From Elioraea tepidiphila DSM 17972 (lineage in GTDB: Bacteria; Pseudomonadota; Alphaproteobacteria; Acetobacterales; Acetobacteraceae): a stretch of DNA of 64,000 bases. Position 1 is the first letter of the stretch. Each line of letters opens with the position of its first letter. Location: the NCBI RefSeq assembly GCF_000378465.1, contig NZ_KB899931.1:1-64000 (forward strand). Direction: 5' to 3'. The position numbers were made by a program, and so were the translations under genes. Below the pieces are notes generated by a model. The model had not been told where the DNA came from, made no database searches, and was given only the letters and a program-made list of their open reading frames with translations. Positions 55,542-64,000 of the stretch are shown here, in pieces.

Positions 55542-56299
55542 GGGAGACCTCGGCAGACGAAATCGGGGTTGGCGAAGCCCGGCTTGCCGTAGCCGAGCGG
55601 GGCGCCGTCGGTCGTGCGGACCGAGCCGCCCGCCGCCTCCACCACCGCCTGCGGGCCGGCGGTGTCCCACTCCATGGTGCGGCCGAAACGCGGGTAGAGA
55701 TCGGCCACGCCTTCGGCGACGCGACAGAACTTCAGCGCCGAGCCGGCGTTCCGGACGCGCGCGACCGGCAGCCCGGCGAGGTAGCGGACAAGGCGCGGGT
55801 CGTCGGCGTAGTGGCGCGAGGCGAACACGGTCAGCCCCTCGGGCGGCGGGCGACGGGCGGCAATCGGTCTGCGCCCGGTCGCGTCCTGCTTCCAGGCGCC
55901 CGCGCCGCGCAGCCCGAGGAACAGCTCGCCCGTGGCCGGCAGCGCGACGGCCCCCAGCACCGGCCGGCCCGCGGCGACGAGGCCGATGCAGACCGCGAAC
56001 TCGTCGCGGCCCTGGGCGAACTCGCGCGTGCCGTCGAGCGGATCGACCAGCCAGAACCGCTCGCCCGGCCGTTCGACCCGGCCGGCGGCGATCTCCTCCT
56101 CGGCGATCACGGGAATGTCGGGCGTCGCCGCGCGCAGGCCCCGCACGATCAGCGCCTCGGCGGCGTGATCGGCCTCGGTCACCGGGGTGCGGTCGTGCTT
56201 GCGCGTCACCGTCACCCCGGCGTCGCGCACGGCCATGATCGCGACCGCCGCGTCGCGGGCCAGGCGCGCGGCGAGCTCCAGGCATTCCCGATCCGTCAT
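55538..56299 (-). CDS. cysQ: 3'(2'),5'-bisphosphate nucleotidase CysQ
   Basis: The 253-residue inositol-monophosphatase-superfamily enzyme has TEADHAAEALI, IAEEE and FWLVDPLDGTREF (metal-binding DPLDGT). The late MEWDTAGPQAVVEAAGG supplies the third metal site. It removes PAP from sulfate assimilation. It forms a pair with the Sua5-type gene and is divergent from pepA. Confidence 0.92.
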   Translation of the reverse strand: MTDRECLELAARLARDAAVAIMAVRDAGVTVTRKHDRTPVTEADHAAEALIVRGLRAATPDIPVIAEEEIAAGRVERPGERFWLVDPLDGTREFAQGRDEFAVCIGLVAAGRPVLGAVALPATGELFLGLRGAGAWKQDATGRRPIAARRPPPEGLTVFASRHYADDPRLVRYLAGLPVARVRNAGSALKFCRVAEGVADLYPRFGRTMEWDTAGPQAVVEAAGGSVRTTDGAPLGYGKPGFANPDFVCRGLP

Positions 56300-56391
56300 G
56301 GTCCCGTGTTAGCCGCGACCTGCGGGCATGGCAAAGCATGGCACGCTTGCTACAGTCCGGCGCCAGCCACGAAACCCCCGGGGACCGCCGC

Positions 56392-57891
56392 ATGCTCGAC
56401 ATCACCTTCGCCAAGCCCGCCCTGCCGGAGAAGGGCGCGCTCGCGCTGCTGCTCGGCGAGGGGGAGAGCCTGACCGGCCTCGGCGCCGCCGCCGATACGG
56501 CGACCGGCGGGGCGATCGCCCGCGCGCTCGCCGCCGCCTCGTTCAAGGGCAAGAAGAACGAGACGGTGACGATCCTCGCCCCGGGTGCGGGGCTCTCGCG
56601 CGTGGTGGTGGTGGGGCTCGGCAAGCGCGAGGAGGCCGACGGCCGGGCCACCGAGGAAGCGGGCGGCACCGCCGCCGCCGCGCTGTCCGCCGAGCCCGCC
56701 GGTGTGCTGGATGTGGGCCCGGCCGCCCCCGCACGCGCCGCCGAGGCCGCCCTCGGTGCGGTGCTGCGCGCCTGGCGCTTCGACAAATACCGCACCACCG
56801 AGAAGCCCGAGGACAAGCCGAAGCTCGCCCGGCTGACCGTCGCGCACGCGGACGCGACCAAGGCGCGCGCGGCCTGGACACCGCTCAAGGGCGTCGCGGA
56901 CGGCGTGTTCCTCGCCCGGGAGCTGGTCAGCGAGCCGCCGAACGTGCTGACCCCCGCCGAGATGGCCGAGCGCTGCCGCGCGCTCGCGAAGCTCGGCATC
57001 GAGGTCGAGGTCCTCGGCCCGAAGGAGATGAAGAAGCTCGGCTTCGGCGCGCTGCTCGGCGTCGCCCAGGGCTCGGCCAACGAGCCGCGCATGGTGGTGA
57101 TGCAGTGGCATGGCGCCGGGGGGGCGGCGGCGAAGGGCAAGCGCGCGGCGAAGGCCGCTAGACCGCTGGCCTTCATCGGCAAGGGCGTGACCTTCGACAC
57201 GGGGGGCATCTCGCTCAAGCCGGCCGCCGGCATGGAGGACATGAAGTGGGACATGGCCGGCGCCGGCACGGTGGTCGGGCTGATGGCGGCACTGGCCGGA
57301 CGCAAGGCGAAGGTCGATGCGGTCGGGCTGGTCGGGCTGGTCGAGAACATGCCCTCGGGCACGGCGCAACGCCCCGGTGACGTGGTGAAGAGCTACTCGG
57401 GCCAGACCGTCGAGGTGCTGAACACGGATGCCGAGGGGCGCCTCGTGCTGGCGGATGTGCTCTGGTACTGCCAGGAGCGATTCGATCCGGCCTTCATGAT
57501 CGATCTCGCCACGCTCACCGGCGCGATCGTGATCAGCCTCGGCCACGAGAACGCGGGACTGTTCTCGAACGACGACGATCTCGCGCAGAAGTTGATCGCC
57601 GCCGGCCAGGCCACGGGCGAGGGGGTGTGGCGCATGCCCCTCGGCGAGGCCTACGACAAGATGCTGAAATCCGACATCGCCGACATGAAGAACATCGGCG
57701 GACGACCCGGCGGGGCGGTGACCGCGGCGCAGTTCCTCCAGCGCTTCGTCAACGGCAAGCCCTGGGCGCATCTCGACATCGCCGGCACGGCCTGGAGCAG
57801 CAAGGACAAGCCTTGCGTGCCGAAGGGCGCGACCGCGTTCGGCGTGCGGCTGCTCGACCGGCTAGTGGCCGAGCACCACGAGAAGGGTTGA
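56392..57891 (+). CDS. pepA: Leucyl aminopeptidase (M17)
   Basis: The 499-residue enzyme has a macro-like N-terminal domain and the M17 catalytic domain: FIGKGVTFDTGGISLKP, KWDMAGAGTV and NTDAEGRLVLADVLWY. These hold the lysine and two-zinc ligands. It trims N-terminal residues from peptides in the cytoplasm. Followed 19 bases later by a second M17 gene and then holC, as pepA-holC are often linked. Confidence 0.94.
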   Translation: MLDITFAKPALPEKGALALLLGEGESLTGLGAAADTATGGAIARALAAASFKGKKNETVTILAPGAGLSRVVVVGLGKREEADGRATEEAGGTAAAALSAEPAGVLDVGPAAPARAAEAALGAVLRAWRFDKYRTTEKPEDKPKLARLTVAHADATKARAAWTPLKGVADGVFLARELVSEPPNVLTPAEMAERCRALAKLGIEVEVLGPKEMKKLGFGALLGVAQGSANEPRMVVMQWHGAGGAAAKGKRAAKAARPLAFIGKGVTFDTGGISLKPAAGMEDMKWDMAGAGTVVGLMAALAGRKAKVDAVGLVGLVENMPSGTAQRPGDVVKSYSGQTVEVLNTDAEGRLVLADVLWYCQERFDPAFMIDLATLTGAIVISLGHENAGLFSNDDDLAQKLIAAGQATGEGVWRMPLGEAYDKMLKSDIADMKNIGGRPGGAVTAAQFLQRFVNGKPWAHLDIAGTAWSSKDKPCVPKGATAFGVRLLDRLVAEHHEKG

Positions 57892-57910
57892 GGCAGGCGG
57901 GGCGGGGGCG

Positions 57911-59335
57911 ATGCTCACGGTCCGCTTCCGCCACCGGCTGCGCCACGAGACGGCGGCGCGCGCGCGGCTGCTGACCGAGGCGGGGGCGCATGCCGACATC
58001 CTCGCCCCGGCGATCGGCTTCAGGGGCCATGCCGACGAGGCCGCCGCGGGCCGGGACGCAGACGGACGGCTGACCGTGCTCGCCGGCATGGGCGCCGCAG
58101 CGACACCGACCGCTGCGCGTCGCGCCGGCGGGCGAGCGGCGGCGGCGGCGATCGCGGCGAAGCGGCTTGTGCTGGATGCGCGCGAGCTCACCCCCGACCT
58201 CGCCGCCGAGGCGGCCGTCGGCGCCTCTCTGCGCGCCTGGCGGTTCGAGGCGCTGAAGACGCGTCCCGACCCAGACGAACCCAAGCGCCTCGCGCATCTC
58301 GACGTGATCGTGCACGACAAGCGCGCCGCTGGCGCGATCTGGGAGACGCTCGCGCCTGGGGTCGCGGGAACGCTGTTCGCGCGCGATCTGGTCGCCGAGC
58401 CCTCGAACCGGCTGACGCCGACGCTGTTCGCCGCGCGGCTGCGCGCGTTGGCGGCGGACGGGCTGAAGGTGGAGATCCACGACGCGGCATGGCTGAAGCG
58501 CGAGGGTTTCGGCGCCATGCTCGGCGTCGCGCGCGGCAGCGCCAATCCGCCGTGTCTCGCGGTGCTGCGCTGGAAGGGCACGATCGACGCCCCGCCCGTG
58601 GCCTTCGTCGGCAAGGGCGTCACCTTCGACACCGGCGGGGTGGACATCAAGCCCGCCGACAGGATGTGGGAGATGCGCGCCGACATGGCCGGTGCGGCCG
58701 CCGCGGCCGGGGCGATGCTCGCGCTCGCGCGCCGCCGCTCGCCCGCGCCCGCGGTCGCCGTGCTCGGCCTCGTCGAGAACATGATCGGCGCCGAATCGCA
58801 GCGTCCGTCGGATGTGGTGCGCGCGGTGGACGGCACGACGATCGAGGTGATCGACACGGATGCGGAAGGCCGGCTCGTGCTCGCCGACTGCCTCGCCTGG
58901 ACACGGCGCACCGTGCGGCCCGCGGCGATGATCGATCTCGCCACGCTGACCGGCTCGATCGTGGTGGCGCTCGGCCATCACCGCGCCGGACTGTTCGCCT
59001 CCGACACGGCGCTCGCCGCGCAGCTCGCGGCCGCCGGCGAGGCGGTGGACGAGAAGCTCTGGCCGATGCCTCTGGAGGAGGCCTATGCCGAGGCCCTGAA
59101 AAGCGACATCGCGGACATCAAGAACTGCGTGGCCGAGCGGTTCCAGCCCGATGCCTGTCACGCGGCGGCGTTCCTGAAGCGCTTCGCCGGCGACACGCCC
59201 TGGGCGCATCTCGACATCGCCGGCGTGGAGCTGCGTCACGAGGCCGATGCGCTCGGGCCCGAGGGCGCGTCGGGCTTCGGCGTGCGGCTGCTCGATCGCC
59301 TCGTGTCGCTCCGCTTCGAGGAGGAGGATGGCTGA
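57911..59335 (+). CDS. Second M17 aminopeptidase (PepB-like paralogue)
   Basis: The 474-residue protein shares the M17 core with the upstream gene: VGKGVTFDTGGVDIKPADR, DMAGAAAAAG, IDTDAEGRLVLADCLAW. The canonical N-T-D-A-E-G-R reads D-T-D-A-E-G-R here. Its N-terminal part is different and shorter. The metal ligands look kept, so it is probably active with another specificity. It overlaps holC by 8 bases. Confidence 0.88.
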   Translation: MLTVRFRHRLRHETAARARLLTEAGAHADILAPAIGFRGHADEAAAGRDADGRLTVLAGMGAAATPTAARRAGGRAAAAAIAAKRLVLDARELTPDLAAEAAVGASLRAWRFEALKTRPDPDEPKRLAHLDVIVHDKRAAGAIWETLAPGVAGTLFARDLVAEPSNRLTPTLFAARLRALAADGLKVEIHDAAWLKREGFGAMLGVARGSANPPCLAVLRWKGTIDAPPVAFVGKGVTFDTGGVDIKPADRMWEMRADMAGAAAAAGAMLALARRRSPAPAVAVLGLVENMIGAESQRPSDVVRAVDGTTIEVIDTDAEGRLVLADCLAWTRRTVRPAAMIDLATLTGSIVVALGHHRAGLFASDTALAAQLAAAGEAVDEKLWPMPLEEAYAEALKSDIADIKNCVAERFQPDACHAAAFLKRFAGDTPWAHLDIAGVELRHEADALGPEGASGFGVRLLDRLVSLRFEEEDG

Positions 59336-59771
59336 GATCGGCTTCTACCACCTGACGCGCACCTCGCTCGACGTCGCGTTGCCGAAACTGCTCGGCCGCG
59401 TGCTCGCGACCGGCGGGCGGGCGGTGGTGAAGACGGCGAGCGAGGACCGTGTGGCCGCGCTCGACACGGCACTCTGGCTCTGCCCGGACCCGGACTGGCT
59501 GCCGCACGGCACGCGCGCGACCGGCGAGGCCGACCTTCAGCCGATCTGGCTCACCACCGATGACGAGGCCCCGAACGGGGCGCGCCATCTGTTCCTGGTC
59601 GAGGGCGCCGAGAGTGCGCGACTCGCGGCGTTCGAGCGCGTGTTCGACCTGTTCGACGGGCGCGACGAGGACGCGGTCGCGGCGGCGCGGCAGCGCTGGG
59701 CAGCCGCCAAGGCCGCCGGCCACACGCTCACCTACTGGCGCCAGACCGAGCGGGGTTGGGAGAAGGGGTAG
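59328..59771 (+). CDS. holC: DNA polymerase III chi subunit
   Basis: The 147-residue protein matches HolC: IGFYHLTRTSLDVALPKLLG, RVAALDTALWLCPDPDWLPHG, LTTDDEAPNGA and FDLFDGRDEDAVAAARQRW. Chi links the clamp loader to SSB. GAGGAGG before ATG 59328 is inside the aminopeptidase gene. The 3' end overlaps the convergent DUF3891 gene by 44 bases. Confidence 0.9.
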   Translation: MAEIGFYHLTRTSLDVALPKLLGRVLATGGRAVVKTASEDRVAALDTALWLCPDPDWLPHGTRATGEADLQPIWLTTDDEAPNGARHLFLVEGAESARLAAFERVFDLFDGRDEDAVAAARQRWAAAKAAGHTLTYWRQTERGWEKG

Positions 59772-60546
59772 CGTTCGGTGGAACGAGCGTCGTCGTGATC
59801 GTCTCGACCGGCGCGGCCTTCAGGGCGCCGCGCATCGTCGCCTCGTCGCTGAATCCGCCCGCGGGGAGATGGCGTGCGAGGCAGCCGACCGTAACGACGC
59901 TTTCCCGGAACGGCCACGGATCGACCGTCAGCCGGTCCCACCCGGCACCGGGAAACGCCAGCGCGAGCCGGGTCGCGCCGCCGGCGAGCGGCACGGGCGG
60001 CGTGCGGCGCGGCTCGCGCCCCATCGCGCCGCAGATCACCAGCGACATCAGGTCGAGCGCGAGCAGGATCGCGCGCTGATCGGCGATCTGGGCATCGCTT
60101 GCCGCGACCTGTGGCCGCAGCCGCGCCTGAATCGCCTCCTGCTCGGCGCGGAACCGCTGCACCGCGGCGAGATCCTCGGGCGAGCGTTTCTCGTCCGGCG
60201 TCAGCGCGTAGATCGCGAGCCCGTGCAGCGACACCAGCAGCGCGACATGCGGGCCGTAGGACGCCGCAGCGGTCGCGACGCCCGCCGACCACAGCGCGGT
60301 GTGCTGATCGCGCGGCAGCGCGACGAAGTCGTACGGGCGTCCGGTCGCGGGATCCCGCGTCGGCGCCGCTTCCCATGGCAGCCAGCCGATGTCGTGCTGC
60401 TCGGCGGCGAGGATGAACAGTTCCGGCAGCCGATCGACGCCGGCCACCGCCCCGCCCCATGCGCGCGCGAGCTGGCCCGAGATCCAGGCATGCGCGGGCT
60501 GGCTGATCGCGAGTGCCGATCCGTCCGGCAGGGGCCGGAACAGCAC
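59728..60546 (-). CDS. DUF3891-family protein
   Basis: The 272-residue protein has the pattern of the DUF3891 family: HAWISGQLARAWGG, AAEQHDIGWLPWEAAP, an early His/Asp pair and DLMSLVICGAMGREPR. The H..HD arrangement recalls HD-type metal sites, but activity is unknown. The start is GTG 60546. The last 15 residues overlap the end of holC on the other strand. Confidence 0.75.
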   Translation of the reverse strand: MLFRPLPDGSALAISQPAHAWISGQLARAWGGAVAGVDRLPELFILAAEQHDIGWLPWEAAPTRDPATGRPYDFVALPRDQHTALWSAGVATAAASYGPHVALLVSLHGLAIYALTPDEKRSPEDLAAVQRFRAEQEAIQARLRPQVAASDAQIADQRAILLALDLMSLVICGAMGREPRRTPPVPLAGGATRLALAFPGAGWDRLTVDPWPFRESVVTVGCLARHLPAGGFSDEATMRGALKAAPVETITTTLVPPNATPSPNPARSGASR

Positions 60547-60550
60547 GCGC

Positions 60551-61513
60551 TCACTCCATGCGGATGCCGGTGAGCTGCACCAGCGCCTGCCAGCGCTCGA
60601 CCTCGGCGCGCTGGAAGGCGGCGAACTCGGCGGGGCCGAGCGGGGCCGCGTTGAACCCCATGCCGCGCAGCCGCTCCTGCATCGGCGCCTCGTTGACGAT
60701 CGCGACGAACGCCTCGGCGAGCCTGTTCACGATCGGCGCCGGCGTGCCGGCAGGGGCCCAGAAGCCGAACCAGGCGTCGACCGAGACGCCCGGCGCGCCC
60801 GCCTCGTCGAAGGTCGGCACATCCGGCGCATCGGCGATGCGCGCGGGTGCACCGATCGCGAGCGCGCGCAGCCGCCCCTCGCGCACCAGCGAGACCACCT
60901 GGGGCCAAGTGGAGATGAAGTAGTCCACCACGCCGGCGACCGTGTCGGTCACGGCCGGCGCGCCGCCGCGATAGGGAACATGGGTCGCGTCCATGCCGAA
61001 GCGGCGCGCGAGGCTCTCGCCGATCACGTGGCTCGCGCTGCCGACCGAGGTCGAGGCGTAGGTGACGCGGCCGCCGTTCCTGCCCTTGGCGACCAGCTCC
61101 TGCAAGGTCCTGGCGCCGTTCGCCGGCACGATCAGCGCATGGTGCACCGAGGCAAGGCGGGCGATCGGCGTGAAGCTGTCGATCGCGTGATACGGCAGGT
61201 TGCGCGCCATCGCCTGGTTCGAGGCGTGGGTCTGGTTGTTGCCGAGGGCCAGCGTGTAGCCGTCGGGCGCGGCCTGGGCGACCGCCTGGGTGCCGATGAT
61301 CGCGGCGCCGCCGGCGCGGTTCTCCACCACCACGGCTGCGCCGTTCCACATCTCGGAGAGGCGCTGGGCGATCGCGCGGCCGAGCACGTCGGTCGAGCCG
61401 CCGGGCGGATAGGCGATGACGATGCGGATCGGCCGCGACGGATAGGCGTCCTGCGCCTGGGCGGCGAGCGGCGCGAGCGCGGCGGCGGCGAGCAGCGAAC
61501 GGCGAGCGAGCAT
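60551..61513 (-). CDS. Bug-family solute receptor
   Basis: The 320-residue protein has a leader (MLARRSLLAAAALAPLAAQAQ) and the Bug motifs PIRIVIAYPPGGSTDVLGRA, VVVENRAGGAAIIGTQAVA, HVPYRGGAPAVTDTVAG and VPTFDEAGAPG. It binds an organic acid in the periplasm. No membrane TctAB genes adjoin. The DUF3891 gene begins 4 bases after its stop and may share the transcript. The 266 bases before its start (61514-61779) show no gene. Confidence 0.9.
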   Translation of the reverse strand: MLARRSLLAAAALAPLAAQAQDAYPSRPIRIVIAYPPGGSTDVLGRAIAQRLSEMWNGAAVVVENRAGGAAIIGTQAVAQAAPDGYTLALGNNQTHASNQAMARNLPYHAIDSFTPIARLASVHHALIVPANGARTLQELVAKGRNGGRVTYASTSVGSASHVIGESLARRFGMDATHVPYRGGAPAVTDTVAGVVDYFISTWPQVVSLVREGRLRALAIGAPARIADAPDVPTFDEAGAPGVSVDAWFGFWAPAGTPAPIVNRLAEAFVAIVNEAPMQERLRGMGFNAAPLGPAEFAAFQRAEVERWQALVQLTGIRME

Positions 61514-61779
61514 GGGATCCTCCCTGTCCGCGCTCTTGTCGGAGAGGTGCGGGGGCCGGTCAATAGGCCGTCACGGGCCACCGCGCGCCAGCGCCTGGCG
61601 CGGTACCTTCGTCTTGCCCGCTGGTGTCGAAAAGGCCGCCTAGTCTTGGCGAGATCGACACGAGCGCGCAGCCAGCGTAGCGCCGCGCCGCAAGTCGTTC
61701 GGTCGCGATGAGCTTCTTGACGCGCTCTTCCAGGAGATAGGGCGGGGGTGGACGTCGGCGCTGGCGAAGAGCGGTCCCA

Positions 61780-62343
61780 TCAGCGTTCCTGCTCACGCAG
61801 CGGGCAGTCCGGGAAGCAGACGGTTTCGCGCGCGAGACGCGCGCCCAGCTCGCTTTCCTCGGTGGGCAGCGCAAGGCGGACGACCAGCACCGCGACCAGC
61901 AGGTCCTCGTCGGGCAGTTGCCGCGCGGGCCAAATCGGCAACAGATCCCTCGCGTCGGGCAACACCCGGGGCTCGATGAGGGGAATCCACGTCGATTCGT
62001 AACGCAGAACATTAAGGAAACGTAGCAGCCGCTTGTCAAGCCGCGCAGCAAAACACCGTTCGGCGATTCGTTCAGGCGGGTGCGACCGGATCAGCCGTTC
62101 CGCCACCTCCGGCCTCCGACGAACAAGGCCGGCGAGCCATCGCAGAGCTCTTGCCGTCGCGGATCGAAAGCGCGGTTCGCGCTCATAGTCGAACGGGGCG
62201 AACCGGACCCGCTGCGCGAACACAAAGGAAGCGAACGAAACCAGGTATAGCCGTCCGGTCGGCAGCGCGGTAATCGCCACCGCCGCGGTGACCGCGCGCT
62301 TCACCAGTGACTCGAAGCCCTCAACGGTCTCCGGGAAGGCCAT
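61780..62343 (-). CDS. Unrecognised protein next to a small membrane protein gene
   Basis: The 187-residue protein has one hydrophobic stretch (RAVTAAVAITALPTGRLYLVSFASFVFA) near the start, then an Arg-rich helical part (RRRPEVAERLIRSHPPERIAERC) and a late LPDEDLLVAVLVVRLALPTEE. No family was recognised. It starts 3 bases after the stop of the membrane protein gene at 62347, so the two are an operon. GC looks slightly lower than nearby core genes. Confidence 0.6.
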   Translation of the reverse strand: MAFPETVEGFESLVKRAVTAAVAITALPTGRLYLVSFASFVFAQRVRFAPFDYEREPRFRSATARALRWLAGLVRRRPEVAERLIRSHPPERIAERCFAARLDKRLLRFLNVLRYESTWIPLIEPRVLPDARDLLPIWPARQLPDEDLLVAVLVVRLALPTEESELGARLARETVCFPDCPLREQER

Positions 62344-62346
62344 GCG

Positions 62347-62769
62347 TCACTCCCCGCTGATCGTCCCGCCGAGCACGCCGAGCGCGGTGGCGGCGAAGGC
62401 CCCGCCGACGACAACCGCGCCGCGGAGCGTTTGAGCCGATACGGCGATGGTGTTCTCCCGCAGGTCCTCGAGGATGTCCGGTCGCGGCGCCTTGCCTTGG
62501 CCGAGCTCGAAACTGAGCAGCGTCAGGTTGCCATGACCCCGGAAGCCGCGCCGGACCGCATCACAGGCGAACAAGGCGCCGGTCACGGCGAGTGCCGCGG
62601 CGGGCCACGTGCCGCGGTCGATCGCGCGAATCGCGAGGAACCCGGCAGCGCCGATCAGCGACACCGCGATCGCCGTTGCATAGTTGATCTGTGACGCGGC
62701 CTGCTGGACGAAGCCCACCAGAGCGGAGGCTGTCTCGCCGCAGGACGCACCACCGGAAGGCCCCTGCAT
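62347..62769 (-). CDS. Small three-helix membrane protein, unrecognised
   Basis: The 140-residue product has a soluble start (MQGPSGGASCGETASALVGF), two adjacent TM helices (about 32-70), a cytoplasmic loop rich in charged residues (LSFELGQGKAPRPDILEDL), and a third TM near the end (AVVVGGAFAATALGVLGG). No family was recognised. It follows an HlyD-like gene by 31 bases and is coupled to the 187-residue gene, so it may belong to the export system or be a separate module. Confidence 0.6.
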   Translation of the reverse strand: MQGPSGGASCGETASALVGFVQQAASQINYATAIAVSLIGAAGFLAIRAIDRGTWPAAALAVTGALFACDAVRRGFRGHGNLTLLSFELGQGKAPRPDILEDLRENTIAVSAQTLRGAVVVGGAFAATALGVLGGTISGE

Positions 62770-62800
62770 CACGACAGTATCGACGGCATGCGCCGTCGGA

Positions 62801-63829
62801 TCAATCCCGTCCCGCAACCTCCCACACCGAACGTGCGGCCGAGCGTGGCGCTGCTTCGACGAACACGTCCAGCATCTGGCCGACCTGCACCGGCAGCGCC
62901 TCGGGGGCGAGGCGGTAGATCGCCTCGACCACGCGCGTATCGACGCGCTCGCCCGGCGCGTTGGAGAGGAACCGCTTCGGGCGCGCCAGCGGCTCGATGC
63001 GCACGAAGGCGAGCTCGGCCGAGCGGGTGCCGTCGCCGCGCAGGAACGCGACCGAACTGCCGGAGCCGCGGAGACGCGGCGCGTCCGTCTCGTCCACCTG
63101 CACGCGCACATGCAGCACCGAGAGGTCGCCGAACACGATCAGCGGCTCGGCCGCGCCGGGCTGGGCGTACTCGCCCGGACGGGCATTCACGCGCAGCACC
63201 GTGCCGGCGATCGGCGCTCGCAGCACGGTCTTGTCGAGATCGACACGCGCGCGGGCGAGCGCAGCCTCGGCCTGCCGGGCGGCGGCTTCGGCGGCGGCGA
63301 TGCGCGCGCGCGCGAGCGTGACGTTCGCCTCGGCCTTGCGCGCCTCGGCCTCCGCGGTCTCGAGGCGCTGGCGGCTGGCGGCGACCTCGCCGCGCACGAG
63401 CGCGCGGTAGCGCTCGGCATCGAGTGTGGCGCGCCGCCGCTCCGCCTCGGCGCTGGCGAGGCTCGCCGCGGCCTCTTCGCGGTTGGCGTGCACGACGGTG
63501 AGCGCCGCCTCGGCCTCGGCGACCGCGGCGCGGAGCCGTCTGTCGTCAAGCGAAACGAGGGCCGCACCCGCCGTGACCTGCTCGCCCGCCCGCACATGCA
63601 CCGCGGCGATCAGGCCGGCGAGATCGGTGCCGAGCGCGATCGTTTCCGAGGCGGGCTCCACCTCGCCGAGCCCGGCGACCGCGGCCGGAAACGGATTGCG
63701 GGGCGGTGCGGCGGGCGGCTCGGCGCGCGGCGGGGTGCCGGGCTGCGAGGCGATCGACCAGGCGGCGAACACGCCGCCGGCCAGCGCCAGCAGGGGCAGG
63801 GCGAGGCGGAACGGGCTGCGTCGGGCCAT
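62801..63829 (-). CDS. HlyD/DevB-type periplasmic adaptor
   Basis: The 342-residue membrane-fusion protein has an N-terminal TM or signal (FRLALPLLALAGGVFAAW), a biotinyl-like half (LAGLIAAVHVRAGEQVTAGAALVSLDD), a long Ala/Glu/Arg coiled-coil hairpin (about 100-210), and VLRAPIAGTVLRVNARPGEY. It connects an inner-membrane ABC exporter to the outer membrane. The ATP-binding subunit gene ends 1 base upstream (partial here). DevABC-like export is likely. Confidence 0.88.
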   Translation of the reverse strand: MARRSPFRLALPLLALAGGVFAAWSIASQPGTPPRAEPPAAPPRNPFPAAVAGLGEVEPASETIALGTDLAGLIAAVHVRAGEQVTAGAALVSLDDRRLRAAVAEAEAALTVVHANREEAAASLASAEAERRRATLDAERYRALVRGEVAASRQRLETAEAEARKAEANVTLARARIAAAEAAARQAEAALARARVDLDKTVLRAPIAGTVLRVNARPGEYAQPGAAEPLIVFGDLSVLHVRVQVDETDAPRLRGSGSSVAFLRGDGTRSAELAFVRIEPLARPKRFLSNAPGERVDTRVVEAIYRLAPEALPVQVGQMLDVFVEAAPRSAARSVWEVAGRD

Positions 63830-63830
63830 C

Positions 63831-64000
63831 TCAGTGCTCCGTCATGCGGCGGATCGCGGCCGCGTCCTCGGCGAGTTCGACGATCCGACCATCCTCCATG
63901 CGCGCGATGCGGTCGGCGAAGCCGTAGACGCGCGGATCATGCGTCACGACCACGACCGCGCGGCCGGGCCGCACCGCGCTCTCGCGCAACTGGCGCATCG
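63831..64000 (-). CDS. ABC transporter ATP-binding protein, C-terminal fragment at the window edge
   Basis: The last 56 codons of a minus-strand gene are visible, ending MTEH-stop at 63831-63833. They include VVVVTHDPRVYGFADRI, the H-loop switch region, and ARMEDGRIVEL, both typical of DevA/LolD-type ATPases. Walker A and B are outside the window. It sits 1 base ahead of the HlyD-like gene. Confidence 0.87.
   Translation of the reverse strand, partial: MRQLRESAVRPGRAVVVVTHDPRVYGFADRIARMEDGRIVELAEDAAAIRRMTEH

Overview
The window is 64 kb of a high-GC chromosome (sample lines of core genes count about 75% GC). Gene content points to an alphaproteobacterium, probably Acetobacteraceae or a close Rhodospirillales relative. 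The evidence is the block rne - N-acetylmuramoyl-L-alanine amidase - PBP1A - prfB, an RNase E whose S1 domain carries a long acidic insert, two Bug-type solute receptors, and the chain lptF-lptG-lptD-surA-pdxA-rsmA. The family assignment is inference; no rRNA is present to test it.

Region 1 (1-3.96 kb) is accessory DNA with visibly lower GC (about 60% in a sample line). It holds the 3' end of an IS256-family transposase with its terminal repeat, then a complete two-gene short-Argonaute defence operon on the minus strand. A TIR-APAZ protein is followed, with a 4-base ATGA overlap, by a short (MID-PIWI) Argonaute, which is the layout of a SPARTA system. A gene-free stretch with two diverged direct repeats separates it from the chromosome-like sequence.

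Region 2 (3.96-13.7 kb) has an MBL-fold hydrolase and then a cluster of a WYL-domain regulator, a double-AAA+ ATPase and, divergently, a YhaO-like nuclease and a YhaN-like SbcC-type ATPase with a membrane hairpin in its coiled coil. A ferric-reductase-like flavoprotein is translationally coupled to it. Inverted repeats lie in both control regions. This cluster may act in DNA repair or defence and is not well described.

Region 3 (13.7-31 kb) is metabolic and regulatory: diaminopropionate ammonia-lyase, a Bug receptor, a quinone oxidoreductase, an EAL protein, a DsbA-like protein with an M48 protease, and a GGT-like lipoprotein. It also holds a complete periplasmic-sensor / histidine kinase / NtrC-type regulator set. 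That set sits next to a molybdenum sulfite-dehydrogenase-like gene with its cytochrome c. A near-consensus sigma-54 promoter and two TCCG-N6-CGGA dyads lie in front of the dehydrogenase. A PEP-CTERM VWA protein further on also has a sigma-54 promoter. A decayed M19 dipeptidase ends the region.

Region 4 (31-64 kb) is mostly core: RNase E, cell-wall enzymes, prfB with its programmed frameshift, tRNA-Gln, a diguanylate cyclase, a PQQ-type dehydrogenase with a diheme cytochrome, the outer-membrane biogenesis chain, t6A synthesis, CysQ, two tandem M17 aminopeptidases, HolC, a second Bug receptor, a two-gene unknown membrane module, and the start of an HlyD/ABC export system cut by the window edge.
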